A stretch of DNA of 64,000 nucleotides from Nymphaea colorata (GCF_008831285.2 NC_045145.1:4506723-4570722), one strand, 5' to 3'. Positions 34,233-46,731 are shown, counted from the first letter of the stretch. Notes: a model not told the origin generated them from the letters alone. Program-made: numbers and translations.

Positions 34233-36272
34233 TCAATTTTTGCTCAAGCACATCACGTATCCAATGATATCTTCAATAGTCTGATCCTTTCTGAAGACAA
34301 CATCACGACTCTTGTAGATTTTGTCATTCTTTGGATCCCATAACCTGTAACCAAATTCATCATCTGCATAACCAAGAAATATTAGAGGAATAGCTTTATC
34401 ATCTAATTTGGTCATATGTTCTTTAGGTACATGCATAAACGCTTTCCAACCAAAAACTCTAAGGTGATCATACTTAACCTCTTCATCTGACCAAACTCTC
34501 TGTGGAATGTCTCCATCTAGAGGCACTGAAGGAGACCTATTTATTAAATAAACTGCAGTACCCATTACCTCTGGCAAAAAATACTTAGGCAACTTAGAGC
34601 TAGATAACAAACTTCTAACTCTCTCAATTATTGTTCTATTCATCCTTTCTGCAACTCCATTATGCTGTGGAGTATAGGGAACTGTCTTTTCCTGTCTAAT
34701 ACCATGTTTTAGACAATATTCTCATAAAGAAGATGCTATGTACTCACCACCATTATCTGTACGCAGTCTCTTCATCTTCTTACCAGTCTCGCACTCAACC
34801 GCTGCATTAAAAGTCATGAAGATACTACTTACTTCACTTTTGCTTTTCATTGTAAAGGCCCACACCTTCCTAGATGCATCATCAATAAATGTAACAAAAT
34901 AGGATGCTCCACCTTTAGATGTCACATTTATAGGTCCACATACATCTGAATAAACTAAATCTAAAACATGTTTAGTTTTTGAAGAGCGTTTTTTCTGAAA
35001 GGAAACTCGATGTAACTTACCAACCAAACAATGATCACATGGAGATATCTGTGCACCATCTGCCTCTGGTAACAAATTCTTCTTGGTAAGCAGGTCGATT
35101 CCTCTTTGACTCATGTGACTTAACCTCTTATGCCATAAATCTGACGAAGTACGACCAGTAACTGCATTAACATCCACATTACTGATTTGAGACTTCATCC
35201 CATACAAAGAGCCAAATCTGTCACCTCTAGCCAACACTAGTGCCCCCTTGGTAAGTTTCCAACCTGTCTGACTAAACAAAGTACAATATCCATCTTCACT
35301 TAGTCTTCCTGCAGAAATCAAATTCATTCTCAAGTTTGGAACATGTCTCACATCTCTCAAAGTCAACTTGCATCATGTGCTCGTCTGAATGCAAACATCT
35401 CCTATCCCAACAATCTTCGAAGTGTCACTGTTGCCCATGTGAACTACTCCAAAATCACATGCTCTGTAGGATAAGAATAACTCGTTACATGGTGTGGCAT
35501 GATATGATGCCCCTGTATCTAAAATCCATGTAGAATCACCATTCTGAATTGTAAGACAATCATTTTCTTCAGATAAAAATAACACTACCTCATCATCTGA
35601 AGCAACTGCAGTGTACTCTTTTGGCTTCACATTCTCTTGAGTCTTCTTTTACTGCTCTTTTTCTTCTTTCAATTTCCTGCAATCAATCTTTTTGTGCCCT
35701 AGAATACCATAGTGAAAGCATTTACCTGTCATCTTGGGTCTTGATTTGGACCTAGAGTTTGACCTGTCATGCCATTTGTTACGGTTCTTCTGTCTGCCCC
35801 TATCTCCCATCACTAGTACTTGCGAGCTACCAGTACCAAGAGACTTTCTCCTTGTTTCTTCATTTAGAATGCTGCTGGTTACATGCTTCATTGTAAGCAC
35901 ACCATCTGGAGCGGAGTTGCTCAAAGAAACAACTAAAGTCTCTCAACTGTCGGGAAGAGAACTAAGCAACAAGAGTGCCTGTAACTCATCATCTAATATC
36001 ATTTTCATGGCTGACAACTGATTGATTACGCTCTGCACTTCATTCAAATGCTCTGACACTGGTTTTCCCTCTCTAAGTTTCAGATTTACCAATTGTCTAA
36101 TCAAGAAAGCCTTGTTCCCAGCTGTTTTCCTCTCGTAAAGATCATGCAACTTCTGCCATAACGACTTCGCGCTCGTCTCTGCGGATACCAAATGAAAAAC
36201 ACAGTCATCTAACCATTGTCTGATGGTGCCAATGGTTTTCCTATCCAATAACTTCCATTTTTCATCTGTCAT
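34233..36272 (-). pseudogene. Copia-2 gag-protease-integrase remnant
   Basis: In minus-strand order: gag (36272-35943, IGTIRQWLDDCVFHLVSAET); knuckle region (35924-35649, KCFHYGILGHKKIDC, where the second Cys of CCHC is replaced by Tyr); protease (35630-35373, WILDTGASYHATP); pre-integrase and integrase core (35366-34722, LWHKRLSHMS, DLVYSDVCGPI, FVTFIDDASRK, RTDNGGEY); and integrase C-terminus (34643-34233, MNRTIIERVRSLL, GYRLWDPKNDKIYKSRDVVF). The segments are separated by stops or small frame breaks. RT and RNase H are absent. Confidence 0.85.
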
Positions 36273-36453
36273 ACTGGCTTCTGGTTCTCAATGGGTGCAT
36301 ATAAGTCTTTACAATACAGCAAATCTTCCATTTTCATTTTCCATATAGTTCAATTGTTCCCATTTAAAGAGACCATCCTAGTGGGGGTCGACTCCATCCT
36401 TTAATAAGAATGCACACAACCAACCTGGCACTAACCTGGTTCTGATACCACTT

Positions 36454-37116
36454 TGTTATAGTCATGTCCCCCAAAAGAATGCTCAACAACAATAAAAAAA
36501 AGGGCAAACCACCACAAAACTGCTAAAAACGGAATCACAGGGCAGCGAGCATAAGATTGAATTTCCAACACCAATGTTGCAGCAATATATATCAAAATAT
36601 ATGCTAGAGATGCAGAAAAATAAGAGACACCAATTTACGTGGAAAAACCTCCAATAATGGGGTAAAAAACCACGGGCAAGAGAGACTTTCTATATATCAA
36701 GAAAGGGAACCAAGTACACCAGCAATATTCCTACTGTTTTAAGAAAAACAGTGAACTCAAGAGAACAATAACTCTCTTATGCAATTGAAAGAAAGAGCCC
36801 TATAGATTCAAGAAAGAAATCACCCAATGAAGACTCCCTTCATTTTCTCTTTCTTCTTTGTCTTTCATCTCTCTTCTTGGCGTGTCGATTGACCCACGCG
36901 CCTTGCTGTGATTTCTCATCTTTTCTTCCTTGCCTTCTTCTTCTCCTTCTCCTCTATGAGCAGCCACAAGAACCTCCCGTTTTTCTTTTTTCCCAAAAGA
37001 AAAACAAGAGAGAGAAAACGTAAGAGGGAGTGGCACCATCGGGTGCCCTCCCTTCCTCCCGCCCGTCACTTAAGTGACGGGTCGGGTCGGGTCTTGAGGC
37101 TGGACCCGACCAAACA
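36454..37116 (-). repeat. 5' LTR of Copia-2
   Basis: 663 bp, intact TG...CA ends, palindrome at 37062-37081. Confidence 0.9.
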
Positions 37117-37367
37117 CTCTCCACTAACAGATCACATCAGAATCTACCCCTGCCATTAGTCAACCCAAAATTTTGGCTTCTTACCATCCCCAATTCTCTA
37201 AATCAGGTTACTGTAGTATATTAGATTCCAGCCGATCCCATACCATGCCATGACCAAGAAATTTTCCACAGAGTCTTCATGGTTCATAAGCTTCACTTCC
37301 TTCTCAAATGTTCTTCTGGTTTTCGGTGAATTCCACCAGAATGATCATCTATCACATGAATTCTGTT
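37117..37367 (-). repeat. LINE fragment R, copy 2
   Basis: Near-identical to 33138-33389 and begins at the exact outer edge of the Copia-2 5' LTR. Confidence 0.85.
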
Positions 37368-38741
37368 TGTCTCATTTTTTCTTGTTTTAATGGCATTCAA
37401 CTTCAATGACGTTGAGCACTATCACCCTGTCTTAGTCATGAGTATAAGGACTAGCTAATAGGTTGCAATGATTGATAATTGTCCTTGGTTTCGAACTGTG
37501 AAAGAACTTTTGTCCCGTTATGTGATCTTCAAGAATGTTATGTTGGCCATTGATCTTCTCTGTTCTATGGCCAACGGTAGACAACTTTTCTTTAACTTTC
37601 GAAAGACACTACAAAGATTCTTCTTGCCTCATTTTCTCTGTGTTGTAAGACACATGAGATTTGGTACCCGTTGAAGAAAATAGATGATCAGGAACTTCCC
37701 ACCTCCATAGAGGCATGTATCTCTATCAATGACAAGTTTGTACTTTCCTTTCATCTTCCATGAGATGTTCATTTTTCCTGCTACTCTTCATTATAGCTAT
37801 GAAAGGCCTTGCCACCCTCTTCAAAACAGATGCAAATGCAAACTTCACTGGTCCAGTTGAGCTTCACGAAATTGCATTAAGCTCTCATAGTGTGCCAGTC
37901 ACGTATATATATTTATCAAGGCCACCATTTCACATATGTTTTATTCACCCCAATCGTGCATGCTTTTTCAATGGTTTCAAGTCTTATTATCAACAAATTA
38001 GCAAACAATGTTTAACATTGTTTAGTGTAGCTCTAAAAACGCCAGTAACAACACCTCACATTGTTAGTTGCATTCACATACTTATGTCTCCATCTTATTT
38101 GGGGATGCCATTAAAGTTGGGCAGCCTGACCCCTTCAAATTGGTCTCCAATTGTTGAGAAGAAGTGGATTAAAAGTCAAATTATTGTGCCGTTGAGAAGT
38201 TTGTGCTATTTCTATTCGTGTGTGCACCTTATTTGCATAAATTCTCCCCCTTAATTGGGAATGAAGTACCTATCATTGTTATGTTATTCTTTCCAATCTC
38301 ATCACACATAATCTTCCTTTTCATTTTCTTCTAATTAGTTGCACAGTGCGCTCTCGATCATTCCTATAGCACACCGTCTCAGAAATAGTAAATCAAATAG
38401 GGATTTTGCCTTGTGTCTCTTTCGATTGATTGTGGTCTTACACCCACTCACATATTGTTGCACATAGGGCTGCATAACGAGCCAAGCTAACTCTGGTTTG
38501 ACTCGAACTCACTTGAAAAAACTCGGCTCTTGATAAACTCAAACTCACTCGAAAAAACTCGGCTCATGCTTGACTCGTTTATAACAAGCCATGCTAGAGC
38601 TTACAAAGATACTTGAAATGATAAACTAGTCATCACGGTTGCAACTGATGTTGCTATATCACTGTGACAATTTGGATCCGCTTAGATTTTAGAAGATTTC
38701 TACATCTCTTGAAAACTGGCTTCCATGTCAGCTACGAACCT
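37368..38741. other. Intergenic region
   Basis: Several open frames of 60-165 codons (for example 37760-38254) show no family resemblance. At 38467-38600 there is a decayed copy of the CTCGAG-rich hAT MITE family (TAGGGCTGCATAACGAG...ACTCGGCTC). Confidence 0.45.
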
Positions 38742-41700
38742 CTAGAGACAAGGGACACGGGGGAAAACGATGCTGCTGGACTGCCCTCGAGTGTTGGAGC
38801 AGTAGGCACTTGTCTTCTCGTGGGGAACTGCAGCTGTCAAGTTCACGTCCCTCAGCAGAATTTCGGTGCCGGGGACGCTGCTACTGCACTTCAAGTTGAT
38901 CGCCACATCACTCGTCGTCGTCCCGACTGCCCCAATGAAGCTCACACCCTGTATTTTCACAACTTCTTTCTGAAAATTAACACAGTAACGGTGCCGGGGA
39001 CGCTGCTACTGCACTTCAAGCCTGCTCATGAGGATGGCGTCTCAGTTGAATAAATCTATTTGTGGGTTGTCCTTTGTTTCTCTATGCAAAATATCTAATG
39101 CTAATGTAATCAACCAACAAATCCATATTAAGCTGAGCTAATGAGTTCTAAAGTCGCAACCTTATCAAACTTAAGAAATATATATGTTCAAAAGAAATGC
39201 AGATTTGTCGACCTTGGGATGCAGAGTCACTCGTTGGAGCTGATCAAATGCGAGAGAACTGCTTACATGAATTGGGCAGCTCTTTTGGCCAGGACAGTAG
39301 TATTGATCAATGATTATTGGATTTTGGGCTCTCCAAAAACGAAGATTCATGAACACGACGTTTGTCACCAATCCTCTGCCTCCCTGAAAATCAAACAGTG
39401 AGCTGATGAATGAAGCTGGTCCTCTCCATTGATGTAGAGGTATCTACATGTAGAGGCAAAATTGGCAGTGACGATGGCGGATGCATCTTGAACGTTGATC
39501 AACTCTTAAGCTCCTTCACCTTGGTGGTCTTAATGTAAGGGAGCCTAAGTTATAGAACTAACCTGCCATGTTTTGATCCGAGCACCATTCATAGTGTCAA
39601 AGAAATTAACATCTGTGACGCGAATATGATCCACTTTGTCCATTTTGCTGTATCTGCCTAGGCTTCCAATGCTGCAAATGGAAAATGAGATGAATGAGAA
39701 GGTCTGATTCTTTTAATGTTAATGGATGGGAAACCAGAGGAAACAAACCTGATGCCGTGACCTGGTCCGCAGGAAATACGGGATATATTAATGTGACTTG
39801 AACCAGCCAACATGGCAATGCAGTCATCCCCTGCAAAAGCCAGCAAAGATGTCAAGTAAGATACAAGTATCTTCTTAAGAACACTTTTCATTGGATTGCT
39901 TGTTTACAAGTTCTATGCCTCCCAATGCATCTAATTGTCCCAAGAGGAGTAGCGAAGCGGACTAGACTTATAGGCTAGTGAAAGTTTAGCCGTCCAGACT
40001 GATAGGCTAATGAAAGTTTAGCCGTTAGTTCAATTTTCATAGGCACTACATTTCTAAACTACAAACTTTGGATACATGGCACTCTAATTGGCAGGTGTCA
40101 TTCTCCCAACCAAGGTCCCGAAGCAGCCTTAAATCTCAAGGGCAAGAAGAAAGGGGGAGGGGCTTCAGCCTCTTCATTGTATTGATCTCTCTCCAAATGT
40201 TTAGTGAAAAGCAGTGAAAAGAAGAAAACCAACATGCCCAAATGAATAACAATATATACATTTATAATTGTCCTTTTGGTAAAGTCCTGGATACGTACAT
40301 ACTGAGAGCCACCCATATTGATACCATCTGTATTTGGGCTGTCCTTTGGTGCTATGATCTTGATGTTGGAGACGGTAACATCCTGGCTGAACCCAATCTT
40401 CACATGAACACCTTGGCTGTTGAGGGTGGTTATACCACTCACTGAAACATGTTCGCATTGCATAATTTCAAGAGCCTGTACATTCAATGAAAACCCATCC
40501 AGTTAGTCGATGTCCTTAACTAATAAACAACTGCTATATGTTCTATCGTAAGATAAATCGATTCAAATATCAGCCTCGCTCACTAAGCTTAGGCTTCAAA
40601 TCTTTCACTGCTTTCAGTCTTGGAAAAGTGTGTTTCGTGTCATAGCAATCCAGCTCGAACTCTGTGTCTTTTAGCTCGAGTTTCTTTATGAGATTGAACT
40701 TTCCATTGCTCATCATAAAAAACACGAGCGACAAGGTTGACAGATTCGAGCTTTGCTTCGATCACCTGGACTGATTATTACACTAGTAGCCCTCGTCAAA
40801 ACTCCACTTACCGATGATGCCCAGCTACCAGTCTGCAACAGTGGAGAAGAAAAAGAAAAAAAATGGAGTTAGCAAAGAATGAATCTGTAAATCAAACGCA
40901 AATGCAAGAAATCAGTTGTGCAACATTGACTGCAAACGTCCCCTTTGCTTCGAATATTCATCAATGTACACATGAACTGATTGGAAGCTGTTTGATCAAC
41001 TTGATTAGTAATCTTACATCTTTAGAAAAACAAAAGGCTTTACAATGAATTTTAATTAAACGAATTTAGTTTTCAGTGCAATTGAACAAAATATGAAAAC
41101 GCAGCTCTGTTTGTTTTTTTTAGTGTAAATGGTGTCAAGAACAAAACTGAAATCATAAATTTTGGATAGAAAATTATTCGGTTAACTTTGACTGAGTCAT
41201 ATATCAGATGGATACGGTCTTAAGTACATTGACCGATCGTATCCAGTACTGCTTGACCAGTACCTAAGAAGTATCCGGAACAATACCATTACCAATACCA
41301 GTACCAGTGTGATACTTGACTCATACAAATATTCTATAACAGTACCCATGTGACAAAGCTTAATTCATATATTTGATGAACTGCCTACATAGACATGTGT
41401 GTGTATGGGTGCTATGTTTATAATAAGGTAGTGGAACATGAGATACCTTGTCTTGTCGGCGTTTGCAATCCCACCAGGCGGATCCCATGCCATTGATCGT
41501 GCCCGTGCCATTGATGATCAAGTTGTGTACTCGGTAGAAAGAGAGCCAGTGTCCCATGTCATGGCCTTTCCAATGCGAGGGAGAGGCAGGTGCGGTTATA
41601 TTCCCTAGAATCTGTAATTGCACCACAACGGAAGCACTACTTAGACTTGAAGAAGAACGGAGCAAGGAAGACAAAGTTGAAACACTAAGCAGGATATATT

Positions 41701-41890
41701 TATATATTTATATATTTATATATATATATATAGAGAGAGAGAGAGATTTACTTGGACGTGGATGAAATCTGAGCGGCAAGGGCCTTTGAAGTAGACTGGA
41801 CCAACCAAGAAAGTCCTCAATTTAGGTAGGGATGATTAATTCCACTGCGCCTGGTGTTCGGCATGCTGCTTCCCATGCTCTCAGAAACGC
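38742..41890 (-). pseudogene. Polygalacturonase (GH28) gene, 5'-truncated and frame-broken
   Basis: Minus-strand exons: 41752-41890, 41447-41611, 40812-40832 (a 21-nt micro-exon), about 40282-40475, 39749-39830, 39563-39671, 39267-39383 and 38742-38969. Conserved GH28 text is present: AFLRAWEAAC, GPVYFKGPCRSDF, SFYRVHNLIINGTGTINGMG, AWWDCK, SPNTDGINMGGSQ, GDDCIAM, CGPGHGIS, IGSLGRYS, RIKTWQ and NPIIIDQYYC. It therefore covers all four signature motifs (NTD, GDD, GHG, RIK) of enzymes that hydrolyse pectin in the wall. Defects: the first exon (signal peptide to the YGAxxDG motif) is not found, a frame break with a stop follows VELIIPT in the first visible exon, and no usable donor in the right phase follows IQDFTKRT. 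Hence pseudogene, although alternative splicing could rescue the last defect. Confidence 0.8.
38864..39020. repeat. 32-bp duplication in the last exon and intron of the polygalacturonase
   Basis: The word 'cggtgccggggacgctgcta' plus 12 further bases occurs at 38864-38895 in the final exon and identically at 38989-39020 in the preceding intron. Confidence 0.9.
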
Positions 41891-42420
41891 CTAGCACCAG
41901 TCAATACATTCAAATAATCAATATAATATAACATTAGAATATATATAACGTTTTCATGAATATGAAAATCAGGAATGATTTGAAAATAGCTGACTTCAAA
42001 TTTTGATATAGGCCGGAGAGCTTGGACTCATGCAAGAGCCGAAGCTAAGTCCCCAAGGCCGCATTAGAGAGATTTTTTTGAAAAAGTTTTGAAAAATATG
42101 ATTTATATAAAAACATATAATATTTATGGTTTGGTTACAAAGGAATATGTTTCTTCCACCGTTGGGTATGGAAAAAATTCTAGCAACACATCGAGACACT
42201 CTTTAAGGTTCCTAATGGGGTGATTAGGAAAGAAACTAGCGTAAAAGGACATGCAAATACATTTTAATATGTATATTTTCGTGATGGTTTCTCTGGGTTG
42301 GACAAGCTATAACTTCAAAATTACATGAATAAAACAAAAGAATCCCAAACCATACTCTCATTCTCACCGTTCATTCACATATAAATGAAAAATTAAAAAA
42401 AAAATATTTAAGAAAAGAAA
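41891..42420. other. Intergenic, no gene seen
   Basis: AT-rich sequence where the missing first exon of the polygalacturonase would be expected. No FxVxxYGAxxDG-type coding stretch was found. Confidence 0.4.
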
Positions 42421-42424
42421 GAGA

Positions 42425-42970
42425 GCATGATTCAACTATGGAATAAAATCTCATCTTCTCATGTTCTCGGTGTACTCGAGCATTGCCTCTTGACTCTAGA
42501 GAGTGACAGCTATCTCTTATAGTCATGAAGAAGTGAGGAAGAGAGAAAACGAAAGAAACAAAATATAAATGAAAAATCAAGCAACTACGCATGGATAATA
42601 TATAAGCAATATTCAAGGAAAGAAATAAAATATGATTCAACAATGCAATGAAATATTATCTCATGTTCTCATGTTCTCATGTTCCCAGTGCACTTGAGCA
42701 TAGCCTCTTGGCTCTAAAATAGAGTTGAGAGCTATCTCTTATGATCATAGGAAAATGAAAAAGAGATGAAAATAAAAAGAAACAAAAATAACAACAAGAA
42801 TGTATTCAATAAATGAGATAACATGACTCAAACATGAAAATAAAAGATCATCTCATCTTCTCATACTCCCGGTGCACTTGAGCATAGCCTCTTAGCTCTA
42901 AAATAGAGTTGAAAGCTATCTCTTTTGGTCATGGAGAGAGGAAGAAGAGAAGAAAGAAAATATGAGAGAA
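42425..42970. repeat. Three tandem copies of a ~205-bp repeat
   Basis: Copies near 42427, 42630 and 42830 share 'atgattcaa...ctcatgttctc...gtgcacttgagcatagcctcttggctctaaaatagag...agctatctctta'. They may be part of a retroelement LTR or leader, since the adjacent sequence ends in GGGTGATAACA at 43874 like some Gypsy LTR ends read on the minus strand. Confidence 0.7.
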
Positions 42971-43434
42971 ATGAGAGGGATGATCATTACATACCTCTAA
43001 ATGAGAAAATAAATTAGGGAAAATGAATAATCATGCTTGAAATACACTTGAACTCACCTTGAATGAAGCTCCAAGATGATGAAGATGAGTCCTCCAAGGG
43101 ACCTTTGGTGCTCCCTTGAAGAGTTGTAGCTAGCTCCAAGTTGGAGAGAAATGAAAAGAGAAAGAGAGAGAGAGAGAGAGCTCAAGAGAAACCCTAAGTC
43201 TTCAAGTGAGAATACACTAGGGTTTTTCTCAATAGCCACTCTTACCTAAGAGGGGGGAGTGAGGGCTATTTATAGAAGATTTTGGTGGCAAAACCTTAAA
43301 TTTGAATTTTTTTTAATTTCACCTCATTTTCATCTGAATTTCACATCATTTTGAATTATTTTGAAAAAGAAATGGTTTGAAAATGGGTATGATTGGCCAT
43401 TAGGCTTATAAATTTTTTTTTTTTTCAAAATGAG

Positions 43435-43765
43435 TTGGTCCTTTGTCCATCGAAAAAGTCTAAAATTGCCCTCTAAAATGATGTTTTTTGTCAAAAGAAT
43501 GGGCAAATGGGTCTTGCCCACCAAAAAGATAAAAATACCTTCTAAAAGGAGGTTCTTTGTCAAAAGGAAGGGTAAATAGGTCTTGCCCACCAAAAAGACC
43601 AAAATCGCCCTCTAAAATGAGGTTTTTTGTCAAAAGAATGGGCAAATTGGTCTTGCGCACCAAAAAATAAAATTGCCTTCTAAAAGGAGTGGCAAATGAA
43701 TCTTGCCCACCAAGACCAAAATCGCCCTCTAGAAGGATGTTTTTTGTCAAAAAGAGAGACAAATG
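43435..43765. repeat. Degenerate tandem repeat, unit about 65-80 bp
   Basis: Four to five copies of 'ttttgtcaaaagaatgggcaaatgggtcttgcccaccaaaaagac' alternating with 'aaaattgccctctaaaa'. Frames through it (GGQD...LLTKN) are repeat artefacts. Confidence 0.75.
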
Positions 43766-43874
43766 AGTTTTGCTCTAATTTGGATCTGAAAGTTGGATTT
43801 TGGATCTAATTTGAATTTGATAATTGGATTTACGAATTAAACTTTGGGCTTGGAAAAATTTGGGGTGATAACAG

Positions 43875-44938
43875 GTGTCTTTAGAGCATATTGGGACAAA
43901 CTCTATGATTCGGATCCGCTTACTAAAGGTTTAACTCCTAAGGTCTTTCACGAACATGTTGTTCGTATGGGGATTTTTTCTTTGGATGATGTGCTGGTTT
44001 AGTGGGAGTTTGTATTTTGTTTGCTTATATGTATAGACACATATTCAGGTTTCTGCATAATATAGTTTAAAGTTCTTTGGTTTCATTTTGTGTTTGTGTT
44101 TCTTTATCTCCATAAAATTTTTAAAGTAGGACCAGTTGAGAATAGACATGTTGTAATCACATTACATATAATTCTCATGTTATACATTCATACCTGATCT
44201 AAATCATTGATTGTATCAATATTTGTGATCATTGAAGGTTTAGCTAATGTTAATATAGCGAAAGCCGCTTTGGTTCTGTGTTGATATGATCATGGATGAG
44301 ATTGGTGAAAATGACGTTTAATAAGATAACAGTTATGAGCTCCTAAGGTTTTATGTAATGTCTGAACGAATAAAGACATATTTGGCCCAAGTGAGAGATT
44401 GTAAGGATCATTTGGTGGGCCAGCATATGTCAATGAGGAATTTCAAACATTATGGTTGTCTTAATATAAATATCCACTTAAGTTATTGTAATTTGGGATA
44501 TTACGTCATTTTATATTGTATGGGGCAATTTTATAATGCATAGATACCTGTAAGCAATTATGGATTCTTTGATTGGTTGAATCCGTAATTGCTCATAATA
44601 TAAAAGGGTAGTGGTCTCTGGGTCGTGCAACGATTGCTTGAAACATTGTTTCTAGGGTTGTCTCTTCTCCATCTAAGAGTGACCGCACATACGCCGCATA
44701 GACCCTGGAAGATCCTACTGCGATCTACCATCCATGTCGTTCTGATGGATTCGGGTACGCTTCCGCTACAGTTTAAAGTTTTGATTTAGTGATTTAGCAT
44801 GAACATGATCCTGTTTAGGGCATATTCGCTTTTGTATATGCATGGGGAAATCTCTTATCAATTGGTATCAGTGTCTGTGTTCATTGTTGAATCATTGATT
44901 TTTTGGATGAATTTTTATACGTTCTTTCCTTTCATAGC
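43875..44938 (+). mobile_element. Copia relic in the order internal 3' end, LTR, internal 5' end
   Basis: 43875-44391 encodes the pol C-terminus and 3' tail of a relative of Copia-3 (DPLTKGLTPKVFHEHVVRMG) and ends in a purine tract (AGTGAGAGAT). 44392-44858 matches the Copia-3 LTR (TGTAAGGATCATTTGGTGGG...AAATCTCTTATCA). It is followed by a decayed primer binding site (TTGGTATCAGTGTCTGTG) and about 60 bp of leader before repeat X' begins. One LTR with internal sequence on both sides is the junction expected from LTR-LTR recombination or a tandem insertion. Confidence 0.75.
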
Positions 44939-45557
44939 TTGTGTTGGTTCGTTGCTAGCTCAAAAGGGCCAAGCCTGTGGACATCAAACTCCAGTTCAGG
45001 CGCTGGCGCCATTCCCTGCCCTCGAAAGAGATAATTAAGTTACTTCTGCTGTTCTTTTTGTTCTACAAAAACTTGGAAGGATACATGATGATCATGTATT
45101 GCCCTGATCTGTTTCAAATCAACAGTGTGTTCTAATTCAAATCTGAATTGCAGCTTCCTGAAAACGTCAATGACTATCATTTAGCTAGCAGCCCTTAACA
45201 GGCCACTAGTTATTGATGCATCTTGTCTGAGGGGCAGCTAGTGATTTGCATGTGTCATATTCAGTTTCGGATACAAAATATCCTGTTCTGAAATACAGGT
45301 GTTCTTTCTCCAATAGATGGCATTTAGTCAAGTTGCTTCTCCCCGATCTCCCCACAAATTGTTATTCCACACTGTCATTGTCTCCTCACTGCGCTTATAA
45401 TCCATCAACTGAGAAAACGTCCGCCAAATATTCATTGGACACATCCCTACCTCATTCCGTTAAGGCTAAGAAAAGCTTCCCATCAAGCTTAATTTGGAAA
45501 CCACTTTCATCATTGAAGGCTTCAAGAATTCCAACACGTTGTCATGGGACACATAGT
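44937..45557. repeat. Repeat X', copy 2
   Basis: Near-identical to 25868-26494. Here it leads into block B after about 150 bp of unrelated sequence and a short (TA)n. Confidence 0.9.
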
Positions 45558-46454
45558 TCATGGAACTAGAACTATCACCAAAATGTACTTATCTGATCAC
45601 TTCGCTAATACTAAATGACCATCATTTTTTCTCATTCTTTTTCTCTTATCCATGTGGCCAAGTAATTTCAAAAAGCAAGAGTCACCATATATATATATAT
45701 ATATATACACGCTTCTCTCCATACATCGTATCATGGTTTCAAGCTCCCTTATTCTCCATTTGTTCTGAAACTCTACATAGATTATAATTATAGTTTTTTG
45801 TAGTTGGGATTCATCAGATTGTTTGGCCTTTTTTAGTGCTACCAAACACCAACACAGCGTTGTCTTATTGTGTGTATTGTACAAATTTATCCTGAATAAT
45901 TAAAAGCAATTTCATAACCAATCCATCTTTGGAGGGTAACTCGCATAAGTTATTTTAGCAGGAACACCGGCTTAAGTTATTTGAAAATACTTCTGCAACG
46001 TCGATCAAATGTTCAAATTGGATTGAATTTGGTACCATGGGGCATCGCTTTTGTTTATGGAATTTTTCATCTTCTCAAATGTAATTTTGTCATTTGGGAA
46101 AAAAGAATTTTGCAGTACTTATACCATTTTATCAGATTGAATCAACTTATGAAAATATGATTCCCTGATTCGAGGAGACCGAGTTACATTCGCCACCCTG
46201 GTGTATGCAAACTGGGGGGTGGACCCCTACTATGTATATATAAAGTATCAATATTGACCGTAGTGAATGAAAACATATTTAAATGATTGTCTTTATAGGT
46301 ATATGTAAAGTTTCAATAATGACAGTTGACAAATTTAACCTTTATCAATCCTCAAATCTTTTTTTTGTTTTTATTTTTATTCCTACAAAAAATTCATTTT
46401 TGTATTATTCATGGGCTTTGTTTGTCATACTGAAAATGGCACACAAAATTATAT

Positions 46455-46685
46455 ACATGTCATCCTCGTGCTGTGAGTATTGAGTGCATAAAAGCCATTT
46501 CGCTAGTATGGGCTTGAATCTCTTTTCTTCAACACTTTTTGTTACGGTTTTCTTCACTAGGAAAACAGTGTGACATCAACTAGATACAAGACAGTGACAA
46601 ATATTTGGTTGTTTTATGTCTGATATATGGATGAAGATGATGAAAAATAGCTGCTCTTTAAAAAAAAACCACTGAACCCACGCTT

Positions 46686-46731
<46 letters not shown>

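Larger units (their letters stand above)
33393..37116 (-). mobile_element. Ty1/copia retrotransposon lacking RT and RNase H (Copia-2, Tork/Tnt1-like)
   Basis: LTRs 33393-34056 and 36454-37116 (about 664 bp). On the minus strand a primer binding site (TGGTATCAGAACC) lies next to the 36454 end and a purine tract (GCTGGAGGGGGAG) next to 34056. The interior is only 2.4 kb. It encodes gag through integrase, then jumps from IEDII (34270) almost directly to the 3' tail of pol, so the entire RT-RNase H region is deleted. The outer terminal TG at 33393 has become TA. LTR and pol resemble Copia-1, so the two are related subfamilies. Confidence 0.9.

Noticed and set aside
43330-43762. 90-100-codon minus-strand frames with GGQD/LLTKN repeats
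   Set aside because: By-product of a degenerate tandem repeat.
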